DNA of 64,000 nucleotides from contig JALRBS010000066.1 in NCBI GenBank assembly GCA_023262325.1, positions 27,299 to 91,298 of the forward strand, given 5' to 3'. Below are positions 1-7,734 of the stretch, one piece after another (position 1 is the first letter of the stretch; each line of letters opens with the position of its first letter). The notes under the pieces were generated by a model. The model did not search any database, was not told the DNA's origin, and was given only the letters and a program-made list of their open reading frames with translations. The translations under genes were made by a program, and so were the position numbers. The stretch is from Ilumatobacteraceae bacterium. Its GTDB lineage: Bacteria > Actinomycetota > Acidimicrobiia > Acidimicrobiales > Ilumatobacteraceae.

Positions 1-35
1 AATTCCCCGCCATCGCCACGCATTGAGCGGCGACG

Positions 36-41
36 TAGTGT
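36..41 (+). promoter_or_regulatory. -10 box of a probable leaderless promoter
   Basis: TAGTGT followed by exactly 6 nt and the ATG at 48. The same TAnnnT-N6-start spacing recurs before many transcription-unit heads in this window, which supports both the promoter and the chosen start. No clear -35 box is visible. Confidence 0.55.
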
Positions 42-47
42 TGCCGC

Positions 48-896
48 ATGGCCGATTGGGAACTTCTTGTTGATGGCGTCGATTTTGGTGAAGGTCCGCG
101 GTGGCACGAGGGGCGTCTGTGGTATTCGGACTTCTTTCAGCGTGCCGTGTACTCGGTCGGGCTTGACGGTGACCGGCGAGTTGAAGTGGGAAATACCGAT
201 GACCGCCCATCTGGTTTGGGGTGGTTGAGCGACGGCTCGTTGATCGCCGTGTTTATGACGCAGCGAAAGCTCATGCGACATATCGGCGGTGATGACTGGG
301 AAGAATACGCCGACCTCTCGAAATTCGCTGCGTGGCACTGTAACGACATGGTGATCGATGAACGGGACGTCGCCTATGTGGGCAACTTCGGGTTCGACCT
401 CGAAGGACGCGCATCGTTCGAGACGGCGAATCTCATCATCGTGCGTGCTGATCGAACCGTCGCGCTCGCTGCTGATGACATGAAATTCCCGAACGGCTCA
501 GTTATCACACCCGATGGTGTAACGCTGATTGTCGGAGAGTCGTTCGGCGGTGATTACATCGCATTCACGATCCAACCTGATGGTTCCCTCACCGATCGAC
601 GTGTATGGGCGGAAATTCCAGGCACCGCGCCCGATGGCTGTGCGCTTGATGCTGATGGAGGCATCTGGTTCTCGGATGCCATTGGGTCGCAGGTTGTTCG
701 AGTCAAGGAAGGTGGTGAGGTGACCGATCGGGTGCCGACGCCACAACCGACCTATGCGTGTGCGCTTGGTGGCGCTGACGGTACGACGCTGTTCGCACTC
801 TGTGCCCCCGGCAGCCACCCCGATGAGGTCGCCGGACGCGGTGGCGGTGCAATTTACGCACGCTCTGTGATCTTCCCTGGCGCTGGGCGTCCGTAG
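48..896 (+). CDS. SMP-30/gluconolactonase/LRE family protein
   Basis: A 282-residue six-bladed beta-propeller of the SMP-30/gluconolactonase family. These are usually metal-dependent enzymes that open sugar lactones or related cyclic esters in the cytoplasm. The expected metal ligands are visible: Glu15 in GEGPRW, Asn99 and Asn149 (NDMV and NGSV), and Asp196 in APDG. The length is normal for the family and there is no signal peptide. The start is fixed by a TAGTGT box 6 nt upstream. It converges with the downstream dioxygenase gene, leaving 12 bp between stops. The family is certain; the lactone it acts on cannot be read from sequence, and some relatives hydrolyse organophosphates or act in aromatic catabolism. 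Confidence 0.88.
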   Translation: MADWELLVDGVDFGEGPRWHEGRLWYSDFFQRAVYSVGLDGDRRVEVGNTDDRPSGLGWLSDGSLIAVFMTQRKLMRHIGGDDWEEYADLSKFAAWHCNDMVIDERDVAYVGNFGFDLEGRASFETANLIIVRADRTVALAADDMKFPNGSVITPDGVTLIVGESFGGDYIAFTIQPDGSLTDRRVWAEIPGTAPDGCALDADGGIWFSDAIGSQVVRVKEGGEVTDRVPTPQPTYACALGGADGTTLFALCAPGSHPDEVAGRGGGAIYARSVIFPGAGRP

Positions 897-908
897 CGAC
901 GAAGTCGT

Positions 909-1748
909 TCACACCGGCGGTTCGCCGGCCAAGGTAATTCTGAGCATCTCTCGGCGGTGGCCAAAGTAGTCATCGATCGCATAATGCTGCACGCATCGGT
1001 TGTCCCACATGGTGAGGCTCCCCTGCTGCCAGCGAACGCGACAGGAAAAGTCGATGCGGCGGCTGTGGTTAAACAGAAAATCAAGCAGCGCCTTGGCCTC
1101 GGCATCGTGCATGCCCTCGATGCCAATCGTGTAGACCTCATTGACAAAGAGCGACTTTCGACCGGTGATTGGATGCGTCCGAATAAGCGGATGACAGGTC
1201 GTGCGCAGGGCAGATTCGTCGCCGATGATCTCCATCGAACGTTGCGGGTTCGCTTGGCCAAAGGTGCCCTTCGGTCCGTACGACCTTCGCGCCGAGTGCA
1301 CACCTTGTAGTCCGCCGAGGAGTTGCTGCATTGGGGCAGACAGCGCCTCATACGCAAGTTCTTGGCTAATGAACGCGGTGTCGCCACCCGATGCTGGGAT
1401 GTCAACGCCGTACAGCAATGTTGCGCTCGGTGGACTCGCTTGGAAACTCCAATCGCTATGCCAGCCGCTACCAAAGAGTGGGCCTTGCTCATCGGCACGT
1501 CGCAACAACCGCAAGACGTTCGGGTGACCATCGATCGGCGTGATGAACGGCGTGTCGCCAAATGTTCCGAATTGCAGCGCAAAGGCTTCGAATTGGTCAA
1601 CATCGAGCGACTGATCACGGAAGCACAACACGCTGTGATCGGCGAATGCCATTTCGATGTTGCGCAAGGTGACAACATCGAGTGGTTTCGAAAGGTCAAC
1701 GTCGAAGACCTCGGCGCCAAGACGACCTGTCAGAGGAGTGACCTGCAT
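909..1748 (-). CDS. TauD/TfdA family Fe(II)/2-oxoglutarate dioxygenase
   Basis: A 279-residue protein of the TauD/TfdA family, which uses Fe(II), O2 and 2-oxoglutarate to hydroxylate small acids such as taurine, alkylsulfates or aryloxyacetates. The iron triad is visible as His97-x-Asp99 (HSDWSF) and His255, with the 2-oxoglutarate-binding arginine in the RREMLR segment near residue 266-270. The size matches E. coli TauD (about 283). It is transcribed alone, divergent from a histidine phosphatase. No sulfonate transporter adjoins it, so taurine is only one possible substrate. The start ATG lies 6 nt after a TACCGT box. Confidence 0.88.
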   Translation of the reverse strand: MQVTPLTGRLGAEVFDVDLSKPLDVVTLRNIEMAFADHSVLCFRDQSLDVDQFEAFALQFGTFGDTPFITPIDGHPNVLRLLRRADEQGPLFGSGWHSDWSFQASPPSATLLYGVDIPASGGDTAFISQELAYEALSAPMQQLLGGLQGVHSARRSYGPKGTFGQANPQRSMEIIGDESALRTTCHPLIRTHPITGRKSLFVNEVYTIGIEGMHDAEAKALLDFLFNHSRRIDFSCRVRWQQGSLTMWDNRCVQHYAIDDYFGHRREMLRITLAGEPPV

Positions 1749-1754
1749 GAGACG

Positions 1755-1760
1755 ACGGTA
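1755..1760 (-). promoter_or_regulatory. -10 box for the TauD-like gene
   Basis: On the minus strand TACCGT is followed by 6 nt and the ATG at 1748. This matches the leaderless pattern found elsewhere in the window. The facing promoter at 1812-1817 drives the divergent phosphatase. Confidence 0.5.
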
Positions 1761-1811
1761 ATACGACAGTGCTCATGTTTCGTGAAGCGGAGGATTTCGT
1801 TCTCGAATTCC

Positions 1812-1817
1812 TAGTGT
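1812..1817 (+). promoter_or_regulatory. -10 box for the histidine phosphatase gene
   Basis: TAGTGT, then 6 nt, then ATG at 1824. This favours the ATG over the in-frame GTG at 1818 as the start codon. Confidence 0.5.
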
Positions 1818-1823
1818 GTGCGA

Positions 1824-2447
1824 ATGGAACTCGTGCTGATTCGCCATGCACTTCCCGTTCGTCGTGAACTCGAGACTGGTGCTGCAGATCCCGAGTTGTC
1901 CGCGGACGGTGTCCGTCAGGCGGTATTGCTTGCCGAATATCTTGCACTCGAGCAGATTGACGTCGTGTATTCGAGCCCGATGAGACGAGCACGTGAGACC
2001 GCTCAGCCTCTATGCGAGGTTCTTGGGCTTTCGATGCAGATTGAGCCCGATGTGGCGGAGTTCGATCAGCACTCTTCGGAGTACATTCCGATTGAGGAAC
2101 TCAAAGCGTCCGGCGATCCACGCCTACGGGAGTTTCTGTTGGGTGAAGGGGAAGAATTCGACGACCGCGACGAGTTTCGTGCCCGAGTGCTGACGTCGAT
2201 GCAGCGAATCGTGTCGAACCATTCCGGTCAACGGGTCGCCGTGGTCTGTCACGGCGGCGTCATCAATCTGTATGCCGGCGATGTGCTCGGGTTGGATGTT
2301 GACGGTCCGGGCTTCTTCTATCCGAACTACACATCAATCACGCGTGTTGCTGCGTCTCGATCGGGCGTGCGTTCGATCATCACGTTGAATGAAACTTCCC
2401 ATTTGCGGCACACGGGGCTTCCGATGGGACTGTTTCAGCATGGTTAA
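1824..2447 (+). CDS. Histidine phosphatase family protein (phosphoglycerate mutase-like)
   Basis: A 207-residue member of the histidine phosphatase superfamily, enzymes that pass a phosphate through a catalytic histidine. The N-terminal catalytic motif is LIRHALP and the second histidine is in VCHGGV near the C-terminal third; the SSPMRRARETAQ segment is also typical. The RHA/CHGG layout fits broad-specificity phosphatases (CobC/GpmB-like) better than dedicated glycolytic mutases. An in-frame GTG lies two codons upstream, but the TAGTGT box points to this ATG. It converges with the DUF3237 gene with only 3 bp between stops. The substrate is unknown. Confidence 0.85.
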   Translation: MELVLIRHALPVRRELETGAADPELSADGVRQAVLLAEYLALEQIDVVYSSPMRRARETAQPLCEVLGLSMQIEPDVAEFDQHSSEYIPIEELKASGDPRLREFLLGEGEEFDDRDEFRARVLTSMQRIVSNHSGQRVAVVCHGGVINLYAGDVLGLDVDGPGFFYPNYTSITRVAASRSGVRSIITLNETSHLRHTGLPMGLFQHG

Positions 2448-2450
2448 ACG

Positions 2451-2909
2451 CTACGGCAGCGCGCGCACAGTGATCTGCACCTCGCTTGCGCGTCGTTCAC
2501 CGAAGCCGATGAACATCCGGTCGTTCATCCAGCTGTAGCGCTCGTCCGCGGTGCGGATGTGGATGAAGGTGCGGAAGTAGTACTCGCTCACGGGCACTGG
2601 TTCACCTTTGCTGAGTCGCTCAAGTACCTCAGGTGGGGCCGAGCGCAAACCTTCTGATCTCACTTCGAGTAATGCGCCGTCGTCGGTGCGCAGCATGTAG
2701 CGAGCAACAATTTCGAGTGTGCCGTTGGCGCGTATCCGCTGCCAATCGCTTCCGCCGTCGGCGATCGTGCCGTGACAGACCGGCCCTTCGAAGGTTCCGC
2801 CAGTGAATGGAATGACCCGAATCTCGCCGGCATTCGATGCACCGGTTGAGATCGGTGGTTGCACACCGACGTGAAAGACGAAAAGTGGTTCAGCAAACTG
2901 AAGGCTCAC
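2451..2909 (-). CDS. DUF3237 family protein
   Basis: About 152 residues of the DUF3237 family, small cytoplasmic beta-barrel proteins of unknown function. Recognisable features are the N-terminal EPLF segment, the GEIRVIPFTGG/FEGP glycine-rich core, RYMLRTDDGA, and the C-terminal FIGFG strand. I chose the GTG at 2909 because it places EPLF about six residues from the N-terminus, as in the family. A longer form from GTG 2969 would run into the promoter of the divergent NHL gene. No catalytic residues can be assigned. Relatives often sit near lactonases and degradative genes, but nothing here identifies a partner. Confidence 0.75.
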   Translation of the reverse strand: MSLQFAEPLFVFHVGVQPPISTGASNAGEIRVIPFTGGTFEGPVCHGTIADGGSDWQRIRANGTLEIVARYMLRTDDGALLEVRSEGLRSAPPEVLERLSKGEPVPVSEYYFRTFIHIRTADERYSWMNDRMFIGFGERRASEVQITVRALP

Positions 2910-3005
2910 AACAACAAGTGTGGTCGATAGCAGGCGATGTCGCCGTATTGCATCGCTCGATGTGCGCACGATCGTCCGATGAGTCCGCGCGGGATCGGGC
3001 AGGTA

Positions 3006-3011
3006 TACGGT
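3006..3011 (+). promoter_or_regulatory. -10 box for the secreted NHL protein gene
   Basis: TACGGT followed by 6 nt and ATG at 3018. The box agrees with the start that gives a clean signal peptide. Confidence 0.5.
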
Positions 3012-3017
3012 GCGGCC

Positions 3018-4550
3018 ATGTCACTTACACGTTCACGTTGGGCAGCAATTGGTGCAGCGGTAGCAGTCACGCTTGGTGGTGGCGGACTCATCGGAGTGTC
3101 CGCCGCGTCAGGAGACGCAAGTTCGTTTACCTCGGTCAGCCAAACTCGGGTGCTCGACACTCGTGGTGGGGCAAAAGTTTCGAATGAAACGATCGAGCTG
3201 CAGCTCGCTGGTGACGGCAAGGTCGCCCCTGCGGATTCAACCGCCGTCGCGATAAACGTGACGGTGACCGGTAGTGAAACCAAAGGCTATGTGTCAGTGT
3301 TTCCATGCACCGCAACAACGGATGATCGACCAGACACGTCGACGTTGAACTTCAATCCTGGGGTTGATCTTGCGAACTCGACAGTCGTCGAGATCGGGTC
3401 GACCGGCAAGGTGTGTTTCTACGTGAAAGGCATCACGCATCTGCTCGCTGACGCACAGGGCTACTACACGAGAGCATCCTCGGGCGCCGACGGACAAGAC
3501 GGTGCGGGTGGCTCGGCTGATGGTTCTGACTGCAGCACGGAGATCTATGCCGGAACAGTGTGGGCTAATTATGACGCGCGCGGTGAGTTCGTGACCTATT
3601 GCATTTCGGAGGACGCCGGCGAGGTGACCACCGTTGCGGGTTCTGGTGCCCGGGGAACGGTGGACGGGGCTGGCGAACAAGCCCAGTTTGACTTTCCTGT
3701 CGGTGGTGACTTTGATGCCGATGGAAACCTTTATGTGGCTGACCTCTATGGGCACACGATTCGAAAAGTGACATCCGAAGGTGTGGTCACGACGCTCGCC
3801 GGAACTGCAGGGACCAGCGGGTCGGATGATGGAACCGGAACAGATGCCCGGTTTTACTACCCGAAGGACGTTGTTGTTGGCGCAGATGGAAACGTGTACG
3901 TAGCCAACTCGACTTCGATTCGAAAGGTGACACCCGATGGCGTCGTCACAACCTTCGTGACCATAGAAACCGGCGCCTACGGAATTGATGTTGATGGAGC
4001 GGGAAATCTTTACGTGCTTGGGGGTGCCAATGTTGTAAAGGTGACGGCACAGGGGGTTGCGACGACGCTCGCCGGCGGTAGCGAAGGGTTTACCGATGGG
4101 ACTGGCACGGACGCTCGGTTTCGCAACCCTTCCGGCCTTGCCGTTGACGCGACCGGAAACCTATACGTTGCAGATACTCAGAATTGCGTTATTCGAAAGG
4201 TGACAGCTGATGGTGTCGTCACAACGCTCGCCGGCTCAGGAATCGCCGGCTTTGCTGACGGGACAGGAGCGACCGCGAAATTTGAATATCCGTCCGCCGT
4301 TGCTATTGGTATCGATGGCAACATCTATGTTGCCGAGTCCAATGGGTCCATTATTCGACGAGTAACACCCGCCGGTGAGGTGACCACAGTTGCAGGTCTC
4401 GCTGGAATGCAAGGAGACGACGACGGGGTCGGGCCCCTCGCGCGCTTCTCTATTCCGTCGGGGGTCGCCGTCGCTGCAAACGGAGACCTGTACGTGTCTG
4501 ACAGAAATAACAACAAAATTCGAAAGATCACGCTTCCGTCTTCGCCGTAG
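3018..4550 (+). CDS. Secreted NHL-repeat beta-propeller protein
   Basis: A 510-residue exported protein. Residues 1-32 form a signal peptide: SLTRSR basic end, hydrophobic AAIGAAVAVTLGGGGLIGV core, then ASGDA. Residues about 35-145 are a beta-rich domain opening FTSVSQTRVLDTR, with two widely spaced cysteines (PCTAT and VCFYV); I know such domains from secreted Acidimicrobiia proteins. A Gly/Ser/Asp linker with one cysteine follows. The rest holds about six NHL repeats (DADGNLYVAD...IRKVT...TTLAG), enough for one six-bladed propeller. There is no membrane anchor or sorting signal. It probably binds a ligand or cell-surface partner outside the cell. The upstream in-frame ATG at 2937 is rejected because it would bury the signal peptide. 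Confidence 0.85.
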   Translation: MSLTRSRWAAIGAAVAVTLGGGGLIGVSAASGDASSFTSVSQTRVLDTRGGAKVSNETIELQLAGDGKVAPADSTAVAINVTVTGSETKGYVSVFPCTATTDDRPDTSTLNFNPGVDLANSTVVEIGSTGKVCFYVKGITHLLADAQGYYTRASSGADGQDGAGGSADGSDCSTEIYAGTVWANYDARGEFVTYCISEDAGEVTTVAGSGARGTVDGAGEQAQFDFPVGGDFDADGNLYVADLYGHTIRKVTSEGVVTTLAGTAGTSGSDDGTGTDARFYYPKDVVVGADGNVYVANSTSIRKVTPDGVVTTFVTIETGAYGIDVDGAGNLYVLGGANVVKVTAQGVATTLAGGSEGFTDGTGTDARFRNPSGLAVDATGNLYVADTQNCVIRKVTADGVVTTLAGSGIAGFADGTGATAKFEYPSAVAIGIDGNIYVAESNGSIIRRVTPAGEVTTVAGLAGMQGDDDGVGPLARFSIPSGVAVAANGDLYVSDRNNNKIRKITLPSSP

Positions 4551-4589
4551 CGCGAACCACTCCTTGGACTTCGACGCAACCGAGGGATT

Positions 4590-4610
4590 GTTTCACGACC
4601 ACCGTGAAAC
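4590..4610. other. Perfect 8-bp hairpin between the NHL gene and tRNA-Pro
   Basis: GTTTCACG and CGTGAAAC form an 8-bp inverted repeat around a 5-nt loop (ACCAC). It lies 39 bp past the NHL stop and 12 bp past the 3' end of the tRNA, so it could end or process transcripts from both sides. Neither side has a run of T, so it is not a textbook intrinsic terminator. Confidence 0.4.
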
Positions 4611-4621
4611 TACTCCCCGAG

Positions 4622-4696
4622 TCGGGCTGGCGAGATTCGAACTCGCGACCTCTTGTCCCCCAGACAAGCGCGCTAACCAAGCTGCGCCACAGCCCG
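4622..4696 (-). tRNA. tRNA-Pro (anticodon GGG)
   Basis: Read on the minus strand, a full cloverleaf folds: acceptor CGGGCTG/CAGCCCG, D-stem GCGC/GCGC, anticodon stem CTTGT/ACAAG with loop CTGGGGG (anticodon GGG, proline CCC codons), five-base variable region, T-stem GCGAG/CTCGC with loop TTCGAAT, discriminator A. Total 75 nt. The 3' CCA is not encoded, so it must be added by nucleotidyltransferase. It starts 37 nt beyond the end of the zinc-ribbon gene on the same strand and may be processed from that transcript; a TAGCAT box lies about 14 nt upstream as an alternative promoter. Confidence 0.96.
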
Positions 4697-4733
4697 TAAC
4701 TAACAGTGCGATGCTAACGGCACCTGGCACCCT

Positions 4734-4931
4734 TCAGACGAAGATGGCGATGATCCTCCACGAGAGATAGGCGATCAGCGCAACGACGAGCAATTTGAAA
4801 TGCCATGGAGTTGTTTCGCTCTCCGTGCCATCGGATGGCTCCTCGATGACGGCGCCGCACTTCGGACACGACCCGTCGGCCGACATCGACGATGGAGTGA
4901 GATATTTCGAACATTCCTCACACCACGGCAT
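4734..4931 (-). CDS. Small zinc-ribbon membrane protein
   Basis: A 65-residue protein with an N-terminal zinc ribbon made of two knuckles (CEEC near residues 4-7 and CPKC near 22-25), a polar linker, and a single C-terminal transmembrane helix (about residues 43-64). It starts 2 nt after the stop of der and ends the der operon. Proteins with this MPWCEEC-type start are common and conserved beside der in Actinobacteria. Function unknown; the four cysteines should bind one zinc at the cytoplasmic face. The short ORF is supported by its motifs and by its tight spacing to der. Confidence 0.8.
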   Translation of the reverse strand: MPWCEECSKYLTPSSMSADGSCPKCGAVIEEPSDGTESETTPWHFKLLVVALIAYLSWRIIAIFV

Positions 4932-4933
4932 CG

Positions 4934-6277
4934 TTAGCCCTGCTTCTTTCGTATCCGAAGTTTGATCGGTGTCGACCCGAAGCCGAATTCTTCTCGAATT
5001 CGCCGCTCGAGGTAGCGAACATGGTGGCCCGGCAATTCGCGGTTGACGAACAAGGTGAATGTGGGCGGGTCGGTTGCCCCTTGAACAGCGTAGAGCACTT
5101 TCGCTCCGCCACCCGCTGGTTGGGCCTGTTGTGCTGCCGCGATCACGCGGTTCACATCTTTTGTCGGCACACGTCGGTGGTATTGCTCGACGGCTTCGGT
5201 GAGCAACGGTCGCAACTTGTGCACGCCTTTGCCAGTGAGCGCCGAGATCGTGAGAATTGGCGCCTCGCCAACGAACGCGAGTTTGCGGCTCACCTCTGCT
5301 TTGCGTTGTGCCCGTACCTCAGCGTCGTCGATGAGTTCCCATTTATTGAGCAAAATGACAATCGGACAGCCTGCCGCATCTACACGCTCGGCAAGACGCT
5401 GATCTTGTGCGGTGACGCCTTCGGTGGCATCGATGACGAGCAATGCAATGTCGGCCTCGTCAATTGCACGCAGAGCCCGAACCACCGAGTAATACTCGGC
5501 ACTGTCATCGACCTTTGAGCGACGACGCATACCGGCAGTGTCGACGAACACGATCGGTCCATCCTCGGTTTCGACCAGCGTGTCGATCGCGTCGCGTGTT
5601 GTTCCCGACATGTCATGAACGACAGAGCGGTCCTCGCCGACGAGCCGATTGAACAACGTTGATTTTCCGACATTTGGCCGTCCGACAATCGCCACACGTG
5701 GCGTGTCGGGCGCGAGTTCCGGCTCATCGTCGAGCCACGGAGCAACTTCTGGTTCTCGAAACGAGACCTTGTCGCCCAGCCGCTCGAGCACGACATCGAG
5801 CAGGTCACCCGCTCGCCGGCCATGGAGCGCACTCACCGGTACAGGGTCGCCGAGCCCAAATGAGAGGAAATCCCACATCTCGCGCTCACGAAGGTCGTTG
5901 TCAGCCTTGTTGGCAACGACGAGCACTTCGATTCCGCTTCTCCTCAGCCATGCAGCAATCTCATCGTCTTGACTCACGCTGCCAACGCTCGCGTCGACGA
6001 CCATCAGCACCAGATCAGCGGTGGAAACCGCCAATTCGACCTGACGGCTCACCTTCTCGTCAAGGGCATCTCCCCCGGGCATCCAGCCACCGGTATCGAC
6101 GATGCGGAACGGAACACCGAGCCATTCGGCTTCATGCTCCTTGCGGTCACGAGTGATGCCTGGTCGGTCTTCGGTGATCGCGACCTGTTCTCCCGCGATG
6201 CGATTGAACAGTGTCGACTTTCCGACGTTTGGGCGCCCGACGATCACCACTGTCGCGAGTTGGGGTGCTTCGCTCAT
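4934..6277 (-). CDS. der: Ribosome biogenesis GTPase Der (EngA)
   Basis: A 447-residue tandem GTPase that helps assemble the 50S ribosomal subunit. Two G domains are plain: the first P-loop GRPNVGKS at 14-21 with DTGG and NKAD, the second GRPNVGKS at 199-206 with DTAGM and NKWE. The last 90 or so residues form the KH-like RNA-binding domain (LFVNRELPGHHVRYLERRI). Length and order are standard. The start codon overlaps the stop of the DUF512 gene by 4 nt, so the two are translationally coupled. Confidence 0.98.
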   Translation of the reverse strand: MSEAPQLATVVIVGRPNVGKSTLFNRIAGEQVAITEDRPGITRDRKEHEAEWLGVPFRIVDTGGWMPGGDALDEKVSRQVELAVSTADLVLMVVDASVGSVSQDDEIAAWLRRSGIEVLVVANKADNDLREREMWDFLSFGLGDPVPVSALHGRRAGDLLDVVLERLGDKVSFREPEVAPWLDDEPELAPDTPRVAIVGRPNVGKSTLFNRLVGEDRSVVHDMSGTTRDAIDTLVETEDGPIVFVDTAGMRRRSKVDDSAEYYSVVRALRAIDEADIALLVIDATEGVTAQDQRLAERVDAAGCPIVILLNKWELIDDAEVRAQRKAEVSRKLAFVGEAPILTISALTGKGVHKLRPLLTEAVEQYHRRVPTKDVNRVIAAAQQAQPAGGGAKVLYAVQGATDPPTFTLFVNRELPGHHVRYLERRIREEFGFGSTPIKLRIRKKQG

Positions 6278-7686
6278 CGGTGACTCCGTTCAAGGGCCCG
6301 ACGCAGCGAATGACCGTCGGTCGGGATGACATCGACGCTACGAGGCAGTTCCTCGATACGCACACCGTCGAGAAAACGGCCGTCGTCCGAAAGGCAGACA
6401 TCGGGAATGAGAATGCGTCGGTCGGCGTCAATCGTCATGAGTACGCGCGAAATGTCGGCTCCAGTCATCAGTCCGGTGACCGCAGTGTTGCCTCCGAAAT
6501 ACTCGTTTGTCACTGGGGCGATCTCAACGTCAGGAAAACGATCATCAAGCAGAGGCGCGATGACACGAGCCCCGTATTCGCCCGTCAGGATGGTGATTCC
6601 GTTACGAGTCAGATGCGTTGGCTGCAACGTTACGGCGACAGGTGTTGCTCGTAACCCGGTGTAGGCAGCCGGGTTTGACGGTAGAGACTGGTCAGCGGCT
6701 GCAAAGAAGCCCCGCTGGGGTGATGTCGTTGTGGCAACGACGTTGTTGAACTCCGCACGAAAGGTTGCCGCCATTCCGATGCCATCCTCATGCATCTCGC
6801 ACTGTCCGTAACTCTCAATCGCAGGAAACTCCCGTCCAGCCATGAGGTAGTACTCGTCAGCGGCGTAGACCATCGGGTGCCCAACGAGTTGGGTGAATAG
6901 CCGCTGCCACTCTTCAACGGAGTCGACGATCGCTTCCGCTTCGGCGGTGGTGTGCGTACGCATCGCAGACTCGCCGTTGAACTTTGACACACCGAGCGGA
7001 ACGACTGCCACTGCGTCAAGGTCAGAAAATGCGTCGGCGATTCCGAGCATCGTGCGCTCGAAGACATCCCCATCGTTTACTCCTGGGCACACCACGATCT
7101 GCCCTCGCACGTTGATGCCCTCATCGAGCATTGCGCGAAGCCAACGAAGGCTCATCGCGCCCCTCGGATTTCGCAACATTCGCGAACGGTCGAGCGGATC
7201 GATCGCGTGAATACTCACGTGCAACGGCGACAGTCGCTCATCGATCACACGTTCAAGATCTGCCTCGGTGAACCGGGTCAACGTTGTGAAGTTTCCGTAA
7301 AGAAAACTCAACCGGTAGTCGTCATCTTTGAGGTAGAGGCTCCGGCGCATGCCTTTGGGAAGTTGGTGTATGAAACAGAACTCGCAATGGTTGTCACATG
7401 TTCGAACACGATCGAAGACCGCGCTGTTTACTTCAATACCGATCGGTTCGCCCGCCTGTTTGTTTACCGTGACCTCAAATGTTGCTGCGTGACGTTCAAT
7501 TTCGAGAGACGGCGACTCCACATCGGTTGCCCAATGCCATTCGATGAGGTCACGAGGGCGTAAGCCATCAATCGAGAGGACGCGATCGCCGGGTTGAAGC
7601 CCCGCTTGCGCAGCCGGAGACCCGTCGGCGACGGAGACGATGCGTGGAGGCTCGGCTCGAACGACGGTGGTCTCGGAAGAACTCAT
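6274..7686 (-). CDS. DUF512 radical SAM protein with PDZ domain
   Basis: A 470-residue protein of the DUF512 family. Residues about 10-75 are a PDZ-like domain (GSPAAQAGLQPGD). A radical SAM-type cluster motif CDNHCEFC (CxxxCxxC) sits near residue 96, followed by FIHQLPKGMRRSLYLKDDDYR. The C-terminal half is the DUF512 domain. The family is usually found directly upstream of der, as here, which suggests a role in translation or ribosome assembly, but the reaction is unknown. It is the first gene of the minus-strand operon and diverges from ispH across 48 bp. A TAGCCT box lies 9 nt upstream of the ATG. Confidence 0.92.
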   Translation of the reverse strand: MSSSETTVVRAEPPRIVSVADGSPAAQAGLQPGDRVLSIDGLRPRDLIEWHWATDVESPSLEIERHAATFEVTVNKQAGEPIGIEVNSAVFDRVRTCDNHCEFCFIHQLPKGMRRSLYLKDDDYRLSFLYGNFTTLTRFTEADLERVIDERLSPLHVSIHAIDPLDRSRMLRNPRGAMSLRWLRAMLDEGINVRGQIVVCPGVNDGDVFERTMLGIADAFSDLDAVAVVPLGVSKFNGESAMRTHTTAEAEAIVDSVEEWQRLFTQLVGHPMVYAADEYYLMAGREFPAIESYGQCEMHEDGIGMAATFRAEFNNVVATTTSPQRGFFAAADQSLPSNPAAYTGLRATPVAVTLQPTHLTRNGITILTGEYGARVIAPLLDDRFPDVEIAPVTNEYFGGNTAVTGLMTGADISRVLMTIDADRRILIPDVCLSDDGRFLDGVRIEELPRSVDVIPTDGHSLRRALERSHR

Positions 7687-7695
7687 GACATAGCG

Positions 7696-7725
7696 AGGCT
7701 AGCGGTGTGATCCCCCGGCTAACCT
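7696..7725. promoter_or_regulatory. Divergent promoter region of DUF512-der and ispH
   Basis: The 48-bp gap has a TAGCCT box on the minus strand (7696-7701) and TAACCT on the plus strand (7720-7725), each 9 nt from its start codon. Transcripts would have leaders of only a few nucleotides. The match is weaker than the 6-nt spacing elsewhere. Confidence 0.35.
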
Positions 7726-7734
7726 GACGTCGTC

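Noticed and set aside
4590..4610. Hairpin as a standard intrinsic terminator
   Set aside because: Neither strand has a T-run after the stem, so I list it only as a hairpin.
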